Numbered from the stretch's first letter, positions 10,360 through 23,036 are shown. The stretch: DNA of 64,000 nt from Adenophora triphylla var. japonica (GCA_022495995.1 JAFEMH010001244.1:392001-456000); one strand, 5' to 3'. Numbers and translations are program-made. Notes: generated by a model not told the origin, from the letters alone.

Positions 10360-11608
10360 TGTTGGAAAAATAGTGTATTTTGAAGGAAATTAATGGATTA
10401 TTTTCTCAAGGGTAATTTTATCAAATTACTTAATTGTGAATGTGTTTGTGTTCTACTCCATGTGAACAAGAAATCAAATATTTATTTGTCCAAAATGGAT
10501 TTTGGATTAATAAAATATGAATGCTCAAAGTGTGTGGTCCACATTTTGCTAATAAATTTTGATTTTGTAAGTCAAAAATGGTTTTGACTTTGACTGATAT
10601 GATCGGCCGAGCAGAGTGATTGACTCGCCCGAGCATAGCATGGCAGAATGACAAAGTTTCTGGAAAGCCATGCTCGACCGAGGCATATGCCTTGCTCAGC
10701 CGAGCAGATCCTGGCAAAAGTTTCTGGACAGCCTTGCTCGGCCGAGCAAGGCACATGACTCGGCCGAGCAGTTCCTGAGCATATGTGTAACAGCCAAGTA
10801 TTAAATGTGGAAAACTGAAACGGAAATCATTATGACTAATATTTTCGATTTAATGGTTGTTTAATTTCGTAATAATATTGTTTATTACATAATTAAAACC
10901 ATTTTTTCAGTTTTGATCTTGGTTTTTGAAATGTTTAAATTGTTGTTTGTCAACAACATTTGATAAGAACTTTTGGGAACACATTGAGAAGAAAAAACCA
11001 CAGCAGAGTAAAACACCTAGCTTCCATAATCCTCCTCCATTCTCTCTTGGTGCATCTTGTCATTCTTCCTTTGGCCTCCTAGCTTGCATTGTAACATCAA
11101 GAGGTGATCTAGTCCAAGCTCGATTCAGCTCGCCAGGAATTTTAGGTGCAAAGTGCCCCCGGTCCGCACGTTCTATCCTGGGAGACAAGCGACCCAAGCA
11201 AACTCAAGCACACTCGGTGAGGGGTCGAATATGTCTTAAGGAGACAGTGATTTCATTGGGCTCGTGCATCTTCATCAACAACTTTCTCGTTGTTTTTTCA
11301 GTTTATTTATTGTATTTTATATTTTTTGTAATTGTTTTTCTCGGCACCCTTGTAACAACATCTCCTTCTCTTCAACGATCTTCGCCGGATTCGTAGGGAT
11401 GTTAGTTATTTTTCTTTTTATCTTTATTTTGGGGTATTTAAGAGAGATGAGGACAGATAGTATGACAGGGCATTTGTAACTCTCTGAATACTTCCACTTT
11501 GTACTCAAATACAAGCATTAATAATATCTTTTGGGTTTTAGGTAGGTTTTCTAAAACCTCCCGAGCTTTTGTGCCGGAGATCGATTGACAAGGGATTTCC
11601 TCTTTACA
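10360..11608 (+). repeat. putative complete LTR F (copia-like)
   Basis: Starts TGTTGGAAAAATAG and ends TCTTTACA, so it has TG..CA ends over 1249 bp. It is followed by TTGGTGTCATATCTTG, which resembles a TGGTATCAGAGC-type initiator-Met primer-binding site. No coding region follows, so this may be a 5' LTR whose element was deleted, or a solo LTR. Six copies of a CTCGGCCGAG-type palindrome occupy 10603-10769. The superfamily is a guess from the overall style. Confidence 0.45.
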
Positions 11609-13943
11609 TCTTGGTGTCATATCTTGAAATTCTCCACTCTTATATTTCATTTGTACCCAAAATCATTCCATGAAAATTCAATTTCAAAGTCTACAAGAAA
11701 TTGACCAAAACAGCTGTAGGCGACTAAATGATCTTATTAGTGATCAGTGAAGATCTTGTTGAAACAGAGCCATCAGGGGCCATCATCTATTGCTTAATTT
11801 CTGCATATTGAGGCGTCTTTTTTCTTTCTTTACTTTTGCGCGGGTTTGTGTGTCTGTGTTCAAAATAAATATTGTATTTTGCTGTTAAATACATAGCAAG
11901 TTTGAAAAAAATTTGGGTCATATTCGTATTCATTTTGGGACATAGGAAATAACTGTGTGTTTTGTTTTATGACCAGTTATTTGCTTTCCTTCTTAACATC
12001 TTTGAAGATTGGTCCTGACGTGCTGGTAAACCAGTGGGAAGCAAAAGGATGACCGTAGTATTAGGGGTGTAAATGGTTTAATTAGGTTTGGTTTGGGCCA
12101 ATTAACAGACTGAACCACTAGTAATCGATGTGAAAAAAGACAGACTGAACCACTAGTAATCGATTTGGAAAAATAGTCGAATCATGAAAAAATTCAAATC
12201 GAATCAAATTAATTCATCGTGTTCTGTTTCGATTTGGTTCAAACTGCAGTTTAGTTATATGACTCAAACTGAGGTTTATACCATGATTTAAATCATGATT
12301 TATACTACGTTTTAAATCACGATTCAGCATATGGCTTAAATCAAGTTTCAAACCGAAACTAATAATTGATTTGCTTAAAAAAAAATCGCAATCACAAAGG
12401 AAGAGCGATGCAGAAGTTTAGAGGAAAGTCAGTGGAGGAAGACAGACTAGAAAGAACTTTCTGTTGTGTCTTTCATGACCATTTTTTCGTTGTCCTTCTT
12501 AGCATCTTCTAATATACCAATCACAAACTTGATTCTGATGAATAAATTGTTATTATTGCGGGGAATGTGGTAGAACAAAGAGAGTCTGGGAGGCACAAAG
12601 TTTCGTAATAAAATAATAATATTACATATTAGTTTGATTCGGTCTTTATCACTTTGTTTTTATATAAAGGGATCAGAACATTTATTTCATTATCTCGAAT
12701 GGTTTCAATGAGTATGTTTTAGGAAAAATCTGTTTCTCCATAAGTTATAAAAAGTCCACATTCATTCTTAAAAATATCAAGTTTAGACCTTAAATCATTG
12801 AGTTTAGGCCCTTAAAATACATAGAAAATAAAATAGTGAGTTTAGGCGTTAAAACAGTGAGTTTAAGCTAGAAAATAAAATATTGAGTTTAGGCGTTAAA
12901 ACGCGTGACGCGCCCCTGTCGGCTGTGGGCTTCATGCGCCACGTCGGCCCAATCAGGGGGCGCCACGTGGCAATTTTTCCAGCCCAAAAATTTCATTCAA
13001 CCGGTTGAATTTATTCAATTGATGGCCCACTTTTTTTTTTTTCAACTACTTGCTCCAATGATTTTAATGAGATTCAACGGTTGAATAATGAGATTCAACT
13101 CACCATTGGAGTTGGTCTAATGTTATTTTTATTTCTCGATTATATTTAAGCTTGACAATTACTACCCCTTACCCACTAATCCATATGACCCAACATGCTA
13201 ATTACCCAACTCAACTCGTTTAATTTAGTGTGTTGAAACGGTCATCCGTCTCAACGCGCTAAGTTTAACGGGTCGATCCAATCGGACCCATTTCAACACA
13301 CAAACATAAATAGTCGGATTTAGTATTTCTAAAGCATCATGTCCGAAATAATAAACGGCTTGAACAGTCTAAACACGCTGACCTGACCCGTTTCAACTCA
13401 ATCACTTTGACCCATTGACTTAAACGGTTGTATCGGGTCGACTCGTTTTAATACGTTAACCCGCCACAAATTGATACAATCCAACCCAACTCAACCCGCA
13501 CAATTGTCGGGTCTTATATTGAATGTTGTTAACCATTCAAATGTCTCTCTTCTAAACACCTAAAATCCTCAATTGAAATGCCATCAAGTCTTATTCAATA
13601 TCATTATCACTTCGTCCTTTTAAATTATTCGCATAAATTTTCAATTAACACACACGGGCAAAACAAAAATAAAGTTATTTGATTTGTTTGTGTAAACTTA
13701 GACCCGAAGATAACTAAGAATTTTAATTGTTTCTTGTAATGGCCATAACAAACTACTACTATACATTTGACTTATGAAAGAGACATAAATCTTTTCGTAA
13801 GCGTGTTGTCGACTTTTTTCATGGAATATTTCTTAATCTGATGTCTATATTCGTTAAAAAGTCAATTGATTCAGGTTTTTGGATTCATCATCATATATCA
13901 TATATTATGTTGAATGAGAATAATACTCTCGTCCCATAACAAA
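11609..13943. other. AT-rich spacer without genes
   Basis: No coding frame with recognisable motifs. Contents: a repeated ACTGAACCACTAGTAATCGA (12110-12170) in a degenerate GGTTTGGTTC-type dispersed repeat, a truncated MITE at 12715-12903, and a GC-rich patch at 12901-12970. There is a small inverted repeat CTCCAATG..CATTGGAG around 13052-13110. A dispersed-repeat-like stretch rich in GACCCGTTTCAAC, with variants on both strands, lies at 13190-13515. Confidence 0.6.
12715..12903 (+). repeat. truncated copy of a 276-bp MITE
   Basis: Matches the left two thirds of the MITE at 14253-14528. It has the left terminal GGAAAAATCTGTTTCTCCAT and the internal GTTTAGGCGTTAAAACAGTG, but stops before the right terminal inverted repeat. 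Confidence 0.7.
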
Positions 13944-13945
13944 TA

Positions 13946-14179
13946 CTCCCTCTGTCCGACGATAATTTGCAAAAAGACATCTTTTGGACGTCCCACAATA
14001 ATTTGTACTTATCCAAAATGGAAATGGAATCCATTGTCCCTACTCACAACCATTACCCACTTATTCCACTTTCTCTCTCCTAAGCAACCATCCATACTCA
14101 CAACACATCACCTTTTTCACATTTCTCCTTAATTCTTGTGCCATCAATTTTTTTTGGGATTTCTCCGGGACGGAGGGAG
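13946..14179. repeat. Stowaway-like MITE
   Basis: Begins CTCCCTCTGTCC and ends GGGACGGAGGGAG, a classic Stowaway (Tc1/mariner-derived) terminal inverted repeat. It is flanked by TA on both sides (13944-13945 and 14180-14181), the expected target duplication. Length is 234 bp and it is non-coding. Confidence 0.85.
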
Positions 14180-14252
14180 TATCGTATTTTCCTCACTAAT
14201 CAATTACAAAATAAATACATGTTTCAAGAAATAACAATTTTATTAGAGTAAG

Positions 14253-14528
14253 TTTTGGGAAAAATCTGTTTCTGCATAAGTTATAAAAAACCCACTTTCA
14301 TCCATAAAAATAACGAGTTTAGACCTTAAAACATTGAGTTTAGGCCTTAAAATACCTAGAAAATAAAATAGTGAGTTTAGGCGTTAAAACAGTGAGTTTA
14401 AGCTACAAAATAAAATAGTGTGTTTAGGCCTTAAAACAAAACAGTGAGTTTAGGCTTTAAAACAACAAGTCTATATATTTAAAAACAAGATTTTTTATAA
14501 CTTATGGAGAAACAGGTTTTTCTCAAAA
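14253..14528. repeat. complete MITE with about 36-bp terminal inverted repeats
   Basis: The left end TTGGGAAAAATCTGTTTCTG, continuing into CATAAGTTATAAAAAA, matches the reverse complement of the right end with about four mismatches. The interior is a run of GAGTTTAGGC(G/C)TTAAAACA repeats. There is no coding capacity. Target duplication is uncertain because the flanks are T/A runs. Confidence 0.75.
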
Positions 14529-14544
14529 AAATTTGATTTTATTA

Positions 14545-14781
14545 TTTCATCTGTTCTAAAATAAATATCGTATTTGGTAAAATAAGTTGAATTTTTATCA
14601 AAAAGTTATGAAAATTTGATTAATTTCATACTATTTAGAAAATGGTTAGTAATACCAATAAAAATATTATATGTAACTATTTTAAATTTCTAAAGCTATA
14701 AATAATTTATCATATATATATAGTGATCAAAATTCAATTTAATTGATCAAATGCGATATTTATTTGGAAACATAGAGAGTA
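14545..14781. repeat. degenerate Stowaway-type MITE
   Basis: TCATCTGTTCTAAAATAAAT followed by ATCG at the left, and a matching inverted copy (GATATTTATTTGGAAACATA, then GAGAG) at the right. This is a diverged member of the group that carries the CTCCCTCCGTCC-type end. Confidence 0.55.
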
Positions 14782-15072
14782 TAATTTATTATGATATAAC
14801 CAATGTAATAACAAGTACTTCATCTAGCTCAAAATCAAAAAAAATCTCGGTTTTTCACCAAGTTTTTGATCCACAAAAATTGTTGCTTCTCTCTTAAAAA
14901 CATTTAAAATGAGAATTGTTATATAAATCCGTGAAATTGTTGAGTAAACCCATAATAATGCTAAGCCCACTCCAAAAAAATTAAATAAACCTTTCCCTTT
15001 TTCCTTTGTACCCTTGGCCTATATCCCCACCCACCCACCCACCCACCCACACACCCACCCATTAACCCTATC
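14782..15072. other. spacer left of the CACTA element
   Basis: AT-rich sequence with a (CCCA)n run at about 15024-15060. No gene seen. The last three bases, ATC (15070-15072), are the left target-site duplication of the CACTA element. Confidence 0.6.
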
Positions 15073-15400
15073 CACTACAAGAAAGTTGGTTATTTACGGC
15101 ATTTATTTACGGTGGGTGACACGCGTCCGCCGTATATATTAGTTATATATGGCGAATGATACGTGTCCTCCGTATATAACTAATATATACGGCGGTATAC
15201 ACAACCGCCGTATATATTTGTTATATACGGCGGCTCGAGCCGCCGTAAATACTTTATATACGTACATTTGACGTCTACGTATATGAAATTTAAGTTATAT
15301 ACGGCGGTTAACACGCGTTCGCCGTAAATAGTACATTATATACGGCGGTGTATACGGCTGTGTATAATATCCGCCGTAAAGACCGCCGCCGGTGACCATT
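15073..15400 (+). repeat. left terminal inverted repeat and subterminal repeats of the CACTA element
   Basis: The 12-14-bp terminal repeat is followed by about ten copies of TATATACGGCGG or its complement CCGCCGTATATA, some decayed. In known CACTA elements such subterminal motifs are bound by the TnpA-type protein during transposition. Confidence 0.85.
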
Positions 15401-17158
15401 GAAGCACAGTCGACCGTCGATCAACAACGAATCAGGTATACCCCTTTTCTGTTTTTCTTTTAATTTCTTGGTTTTGTTGTTCTTGGTGGGTTCTTGAAAC
15501 CTCCGTTGTTCGTGTTCTTGAAGCTATATACGGCGTATATAACAAATAAAAATTAGTTCATAACTGATTTGGATGTTATTGTTCAATCTTCAGGTACCCA
15601 ACATCTCGTCATCTTCAGGTACCCACCACCTCGTTGTCTGATGTATTTTTAGTTTGTGAATTTGAACTAGTTCATAACTGATTTGGTTGTCAGTAATTGT
15701 AGTTAATCGGTTTTTGTTGGATTGTGCTTGGATTTGAGAAAGTTTTGGGGAGTTCCAGCTCACAACGACAAGTAAGCCCCCCCGCTCTCTCATACATACA
15801 CACACTTTACACACACCCAAGTTAAGGTAATTGACACATGATATATTTTTTTATGCAGGCTGCTGTTTGAATTGTTAGTACTAACTGGTGCTCAAGTGGG
15901 ATCAGATTGAACTTCAGTACTGAAGAAGAGGCAAGAATTCAGGTTGGTTTTTCTTTTCAAGCCAAAATTCATAATATTTCTCCCATTGAATTTCCTAGAG
16001 ATAGGATATATTTTTCAATAGTATACTTGCCAGATGCCTTACCATTTTGTTTCCTGTTTTCATAACTGATTTGGTTGTCAGTAATTGTAGTTAATCGGGT
16101 TTTGTTGGATAGTGCTTGGATTTGAGAAAGTTTTGGTGTATGAAAGGGATTGTAGATTGGTTAAACATATGTTGCGAACTCAAAAAGTTGATTAGAAGCC
16201 AATTTATGCTTTTGTGACAATTAAAAAAAGCAAATATATCTTTAGTTTCGATATATATTTAGCATTCACGACAAGGATAGTTGCTTTAAAGTTTGATGCA
16301 ATGTGTTTATCTAATTTCCTCCTGACCTTATTTTTGCCCTATGTTCGTTAAACTTGTCCTATTTCCTGCACTTTCTGGGAATTTGGTATGGTGTACAACA
16401 TTAATTTGCTTGAATCGTTTGCTTTACAGATTCCTACAAGCAAGAACAAGAAAAGGCAGTATAAAGAAGAATTGGAGGAGCGCCTTATATCACTAGTTGC
16501 ATCATTATTTGGTAAGTAGGCAAGTAAACAGTCTGTATTGTCTCTTGTATTTGTTGATGGTTCATGACTGAAAAATAGTGCATATTATATACCTATGAAT
16601 TACTTAGAAGAAGAGACACAAAGTTGGATATTTCTATTAACTTATGGTACTTTTTCAATTGCATGTTGCCTTCTGTGCTACCCAATATCTTTGGCTGTAT
16701 TTTATTCATGCCTTTTTGGATTTCAAACATACTCTTTCATTGATCTTACAATCTTTTTCTGTTTCTTTTGCTTCAACCCTTCATAACTCTCCCCCTCTGA
16801 CATGGCAAGGTCATGGTTCAAGTCATCCCACTTGCATTTGTTACCCAAAGTATTTTCGTTGCACATGTTAAAACTTGTTTGGTTTGTGATGCGCTCGTTA
16901 GGCATGTTCAACACTCTACTTGTTTGGATCTCTTATTTGTGAATGGATCTATAACCGGATTACCATTTTATTTATATAAAATTGTTCTTATTGTTTATGG
17001 TTGCTATGTTTTGATTAGGGATTGGTAGTATAGGATCGGCTTATATGAAAAGTAGACTAGTGATGCATCTTTACCTGATCATTATTTTTATTCTAAAATT
17101 TGTGTCTCTCGGTCTTATATATAGGTTGTATTTTAACGTTAAAAATATCAAGTCATAT
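15401..17158 (+). other. 5' non-coding part of the CACTA transposase gene
   Basis: No protein motif found. An approximately 83-bp segment starting TTCATAACTGATTTGGTTGT occurs twice (15662-15745 and 16062-16140). A splice-acceptor-like CTTATATATAG at about 17112 precedes the likely start of the transposase. Exons of the 5' untranslated region may lie here, for example 16432-16512, which ends in a GTAAGT-like donor. Confidence 0.5.
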
Positions 17159-20100
17159 ATGGACAAAAGTTGGATTGATTTGGGTAACCGGATTTCAAAT
17201 GAGTATATGTCTGGGATTGACAACTTTCTCGATTTTGCATTCTCAAAAAAGTCTGTTGGTGTTAAAGAAATATATTTTCCTTGTAAAAAAAGCGCAAATC
17301 GTTACAAAAAAGACCGTGCAACCGTGAAATCATATTGTATTGAAGTGGGATTTCAAAATGATTACAAGAATTGGACTAGGCATGGGGAAGAGTACATTTC
17401 GGCGTATAAGAATGATAAAAATGATAGGACAAATGAAGATCGCATTGAAATTGAATTAGGCGTGCAAGATTGTATGAGGCAAATGGTCCATGAAGGGATG
17501 GGTATGCCGGATAGTAACCAGCCAGGAATTGAAGAAATTGTACAATCAGATGCAGCCACCGCAAAGTTTCTTAGACTTTTGAGAGATGCTGATCAAGCCT
17601 TGTGGGAAGGGTGTGATAAGTTTACAGTACTCTCATTTATTGTAGAACTTATGCACTGGAAGGCTAATTATCGAGTGGCCGATATGGGATTTACTTCTTT
17701 ATTAAAAATTTTCATTAGGGCATTGCCTCGGTCAGCAAAAGTGCCAAGTTCCTATCGTGAGGCGTACAAGATGACTGCAGATTTGGGTTTCAGTTATAAA
17801 ACATGGGACGCGTGCATTAATCATTGTATGTTGTTTCGAAATGAAACTGAAAAACTTACTAAATGTGAAATTTGTGGAGCCTCTAGATATAAGCAACAAG
17901 AAGAAGGGGGTAGCGGTGAAGGTGCGGAAACAAGTGGCAAGAATAAACTTTCCAAGCAGGTAGCGATGAAGAAAGTATGGTATTTTCCCTTAAAGCCAAG
18001 GCTGCAAAGGTTGTATTGGTCATTTAAGACCGCGACACTCATGAGATGGCATGTCAAGAAAATAATAGACGATGGTGTGCTGAGCCATCCTGCAGACTCT
18101 CGTGCATGGAAGGGATTCGATGAACGTTATCCATTATTTTCAAGTGAAATTTGGAATGTTAGATTGGGATTAGCATCTGACGGATTTAATCCTTTCTGAA
18201 CAATGACTATATCTCACAGTACTTGGCCGGTTGTGCTTATGCCATACAATCTTCCACCTTGGTTATGCATGAAACAACGATATTTCTTCTTGTCGGTGCT
18301 TACTCAAGGCCCAAAAGGGCCGGGCAACAAGATAGATGTGTATCTCCAACTGTTAATTGATGAGTTGAAGGAATTGTGGGAAGATGGTATATCAACTTAT
18401 GATGCATCAAGGAACGAGTTGTTTACTTTACGAGCTTCACTATTATGGACAATAAATGACTTTTTTGCACATGCAATGTTGTCTGGATGGAGCACTAAAG
18501 GTGAATATGCTTGCCCTTGTTGCAATGTGAGACCTCAAGCACGATGGTTGGATCATGGTGGCAAGTATTGTTATATTGGTCATCGACGCTTCTTGCCTAT
18601 GAGTCATACTTTTCGTAAGGATAAAGCTCTTTTGATGGTACTCATGAAGTGAGAGATAAGCCCAAGTTATTGTTTGGAACAAAATTGCTTAAACAAGTTG
18701 AAAATATGAAAACATAGTATAAAATAGAAGATGTTATTAAAAAGAGGAAAAGAGGGTGAGAAGCAACAAGCCAAGTTGGAGAAGAGAAAGGTTCCTAAGT
18801 TGTGTCACAATTAGAAAAAGAGGAGTATCTTCTTTGAGTTGCCATATTGGGCAAATAATCATGTTCGTCATAATCTTGATGTTATGCACATTGAAAAAAA
18901 TGTGTGTGATAATGTGACATACTCTGTTAGGTACTGCGGGGAAATCAAAAGATAAGGAGAAAGCAAGAAGAGATCTAAAAGAGATGAACATTCGGAAACC
19001 ATTGCATCTACAAATGCTTCCATCTCGCAAAGAAATTATGCCTCCGGCTCAGCTCACAATGAGTAAGAAGCATAAAGACACATTCTTGAAAGTTCTAAAG
19101 GAAGTCAAAGTCCCTGATGGCTACTCGTCAAACATTTCTCGTTGTGTACATTTAGAGGAAAGAACTATTTGGGGTCTTAAGAGCCATGATAGTCTTATTT
19201 TTCTCCAACAACTACTCCCTTTAGCTGTTAGAAAAGCGTTGCCTACTTCTGTTGTAAAAGCCATCATTGAGTTGGCAAATTTCTTTAGGCAATTATCCTC
19301 AAAGGTGAATATACTTGCTGATCTCGAAAAGATACAAGATCGGATGGCTGTCACACTATGCACTCTCGAGAAAATATTCCCACCAGCTTTCTTTGATGTT
19401 ATGGAGCACTTGCCGGTGTGTTTAGCCGAGGAGGCCTTGCTAGCAAGCCCAATACAATTTCGTTGGATGTATCCGGTAGAGAGGTACATCCATATTAAAT
19501 TTACTTTGAAAAATGTTAAATTCCTTTTTACATCTGATTTAGCATAAGTAAATGTTTTTGTAGGTTTCTACTTACATTAAAATTATATGTTCGAAATCGA
19601 GCCCACCCCGAGGCCTCCATAGCTAAGGCAATTGTGGCTGAAGAATGCATGACTTTTTGTACACAATATTTGGATGACATTGAGACAAAGTCCAATCGTC
19701 CTAGAAGAAATGATGATGAAGGTGACGAGTTAGGCCGCTTTGTAGGAAAAGAAGAGGTAATTACCCTTGATTACATCACACGAGTACAATCGCATAGATA
19801 TGTGCTTTTCAATACTGAAGATGTTGAAAAATACCTAGAGTAAGTGATTCCTTACATGAGGCTTACATTCCTTATATATTTTATATTTTAAATTAATACT
19901 TAATTCATATTTTCAATATGCTCAGAATGCATCATGCACATTTGAGGGAGACACTACCTCGTAATCAACGACATCTTATAGAGAAAGAACATAATGATAA
20001 GTTTGTTAGATGGTTTAAGGATTATGTAAGTATGAAACCACTTTCATATGATACTTTCAATTTATCATTTTAAATATTTTTTTATTAAATTTTATTTTTT

Positions 20101-20828
20101 ATAAAAGGTATGCACGACGAAAGATGTAGTGCCCGAAAGAATTAAAAGTCTTGCATTGGGTCCTCATATGGATGCGAGGCGGTTTAAGTCTTACATAATA
20201 AATGGTTTTCAATTTCGAGTGAAGGATGTCGATAGATGGAGGAAAACTCAAAATAGTGGAGTCATGTTAATGCAAGTGTGATAAGTTTTGCAAGCCGAAA
20301 GGATAATAATCCCATTGTAGGGGATGCTAACTTCTATGGGGAGTTGATTGAGATCCTTGAAATTCGTTATAGCAACTCAATAAGATTTGTATTGTTTAAA
20401 TGTGATTGGGTTGATAACCGGACAGGTAAGATGGAAGATGAGAAAAAATTTACTCTTGTAAACTTCAATCATAAGTTGTATAAGGATAATTGAGTTGGTG
20501 ATGAACCATTCATATTAGCATCTAAAGCTGAGAAAGTTTGGTATGTTAAAGATCCTATAGAAAGTGATTGGAAAGTTGTGATGAGGATTACACCAAGAGA
20601 TAGTTTTGACATATATTCAAATGATGATAAACAAGTTTCAGATTCGATTCCACAATTGGTACCATTTTGCTCACAAGATCTGGATGAAAATGTTGCTAAC
20701 GAAGAAGCATCGTGGGTGTGAGAGGGAGTTGATGGGGTCGAGATTGAAACTACTAATATCAATGATGTTGATGTTGATGTTGATATGGCCGATAATGATG
20801 ATGTTGATATGGCCGATAATGATGATTA
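17159..20828 (+). pseudogene. tnp2: CACTA transposase, TNP2/TnpD type
   Basis: This enzyme cuts and joins CACTA ends. I start it at the Met of MDKSWIDLGN (17159), where the transposase-associated zinc domain begins; upstream codons look like intron. The TNP2 core follows, with ELMHWKANYRVADMGF, YFPLKPRLQRLYW, LASDGFNPF, WPVVLMPYNLPPWLC and SGWSTKGEYACPCC, and later LDVMHIEKNVCDN. A DUF4218-like domain covers 19050-19640 and a DUF4216-like domain 20180-20610; the tail is Asp/Asn-rich. Introns fit at about 19483-19564, 19838-19925 and 20027-20108. The frame is broken by an in-frame TGA at 18197, single-base losses near 18627 and 20265, and TAG/TGA codons at about 18716, 18811 and 20719. Each looks like one recent point change. 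Confidence 0.88.
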
Positions 20829-20844
20829 GTTCGAGTAGTATTTG

Positions 20845-21012
20845 TTTAGATCTTATTTACTTACTATTACTAAGACAATGTTATTACTTATGTTTCATGT
20901 TTCAATCAAACTTGTTATTTTTGTATAGTTGAATATTAATATTGTTACTTGTAATATGTATTTGTTTAGATCTTATTTGCTTACTATTTACTAAGACAAT
21001 GTTATTGCTAAA
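20845..21012 (+). repeat. left copies of an approximately 120-bp direct repeat
   Basis: One complete and one partial copy of a unit containing TTTAGATCTTATTTGCTTAC, then CAATGTTATTACTTATGTTT and AACTTGTTATTTTTGTAT. The same unit recurs twice at 22597-22803 and as a short piece at 40886-40920. Confidence 0.85.
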
Positions 21013-21173
21013 ATTTGTCTCTCCGTCTTATATATAGGTGGGCTGTGCTAAAACTGTAGTGTGGTGGTTCGGTTGGGAATTGGAAGGAGAATTTGATTGT
21101 GGGGATGTGTTTATTGTTGCACTTTCTTTGTGATTTTTTGTGGAGGTTTTGTAGTTGGTTTTTGTGTTGAAAA

Positions 21174-22595
21174 TATGCCTCCTAAGGAGAGAGACATTAG
21201 AGGGGTAGCAATAAGAGGGGTAGACAAAACCCGCCGCCCGTAGTCCCAAATGATCCCACTCCCCTAATGCATCATTACCTTATATGGGTTTGGCCAAGTT
21301 GACCTCTGCTCAAAAGAAAAAATGGCAGAATTTGGAGTGTAGGAAATTCCAAGTCACCACTTTCCTTCATATGCCGGTTTTGCAGGATTTGGGTTTGGAC
21401 ACATTAGTAACGGAGTTGATGACGCAGGCCGGGTTAGGTAACTTCCTGGGGAAGAGGGCCGATACTTATTTAAGATACTCCCTAGAGTTTCTATCAACTT
21501 TGGAGAGAGGTAAGGGGTCACAAGCAAATTCAATTCAGCTTAATTTGGATGATGAAACATATAGAGTGACCTATGATGAGTTGAGGGAAGTCTTTGGTGT
21601 GGATCAGCCAAGGGGAAATTGGTTAGAAGTTGATGGGGGCGGGGTGCTTTTTCTTTTCGGAGCTCACCGGATTACCTTGTAATAAGAAATACCTTAGGGC
21701 TTCCTCTCTTTCTCACCCGGCTTGGAAGTTATTTTACTGAGGGCTATCTATGTCATGGTTGGCAAATAGAGAGCCAGCCCAACTGAATGTGGCTATGGTG
21801 AATCTTTTGAGAACGGGGTTGAGGAGTTTTTAGGTGATTCCTGATTGGGTTGAGATTTTTGTTAGTAGATGTGAGGCATTTGCTTTGAGCAAAAAGGGAA
21901 ACATCTCAATAGGGGGGATGATCACGTTGCTTGCGAAATCTTGTTTGGGGGAACTAAAACCTGAGGTGGTGAAATTGATGGGAGGCACGAGTTTTTATTC
22001 TAGAGACTGGCTAGTGCAATATGACAAGTTTGTGAGGGACCTGAGGGCGGTAGACAGCAGGTCTTTATTGTTTGAATATGGTACTCCCAGGAGAACGGTT
22101 TCTTGCTCGGTAGGGGCCACCTTTTCGAGTGGTGCGCATGCCAGGCATTGGCGTATGCCGGGTGTAGATGATGAAATGGATTCGGTTGATGAGGAGGATG
22201 ATGAGGAGCAGGATCAGGATCAGGAGAGGCAGGGAGGTCAAGGTGGAGAGCAGAACCAGAGCCAGCAGGGCTCTTTGGATCAGTGGGCTCTGATGAAAGC
22301 ATATTTGGATAAGCAGGAACGATCAAGGATAGCTCGGGAGTAGAGTCGACATGCTTTGGAGGATGTCAGATGGGAGGAAGTTCAGGATCATTTTGAGGGG
22401 CTGGAGGATGATACTGCCATTTTGGGAGCCTGGTCTAGGCAGTTGGAGGCATGGGCGATGCAGACTGAGACCCGGAGTTACGAGCCAGTTTCTGAGGATT
22501 ATTTGGCTATGATGCAGTTGAGAGCCACTGCTCGTGCTCAGAGGCGTTCTTCCCATCAGACCTACTATCAGGGACAAGGCTCCGACTCTCATCAG
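21174..22595 (+). pseudogene. Athila-ORF1-like protein segment inside the CACTA element
   Basis: Possible start MPPKERDIRG at 21174. The main frame (21284-21682) contains TFLHMPVLQDLGLDTLVTEL, then LRYSLEFLSTLERG and YRVTYDELREVFGVD. After frame breaks a second part (21834-22343) has IPDWVEIFVSRCEAFALSKK, then GGMITLLAKSCLGELKP and an acidic DEEDDEEQDQDQ tail. A third (22356-22598) ends the segment. This order resembles the Athila ORF1 / plant putative transposon protein group of gypsy elements, where it precedes or follows gag-pol. No Athila LTR, gag or pol lies nearby. Instead the segment is bracketed by direct repeats of the CACTA element, suggesting capture. Family assignment moderate. 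Confidence 0.6.
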
Positions 22596-22596
22596 T

Positions 22597-22803
22597 GATG
22601 TTATTACTTATGTTTCATGTTTCAATCAAACTTGTTATTTTGTATGGTTGAATATTAATATTGTTAATTGTAATATGTATTTGTTTAGATCTTATTTGCT
22701 TACTATTACTAAGACAATGTTATTACTTATGTTTCATGTTTCAATCAAACTTGTTATTTTGTATGGTTGAATATTAATATTGTTAATTGTAATATGTATT
22801 TGT
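22597..22803 (+). repeat. right copies of the approximately 120-bp direct repeat
   Basis: Two near-identical head-to-tail copies (about 22600 and 22721) of the unit also present at 20845-21012, so the Athila-like segment lies between direct repeats. The remaining CACTA sequence to 23036 holds no recognisable gene. Confidence 0.85.
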
Positions 22804-23036
22804 TCTGCTTCTTTTGATTAAACTCTTAATTTTTATCAATCATTTTATATCTTATTTCCTACAGGATCTTGTTGCAGCAGCTTTCTCAAGTTACTTTCCA
22901 CCTCTGTCATCTGCTTCTTTAGGTACTCCTTTGATGTCTGTACAAATTTGAATATATTAAATGAATATCCAATTTTCACTTTGGGATGTCACCTTCCACA
23001 CCGATTTGGTACTTGCGGGAGCCCCAGCCCCCCTCA

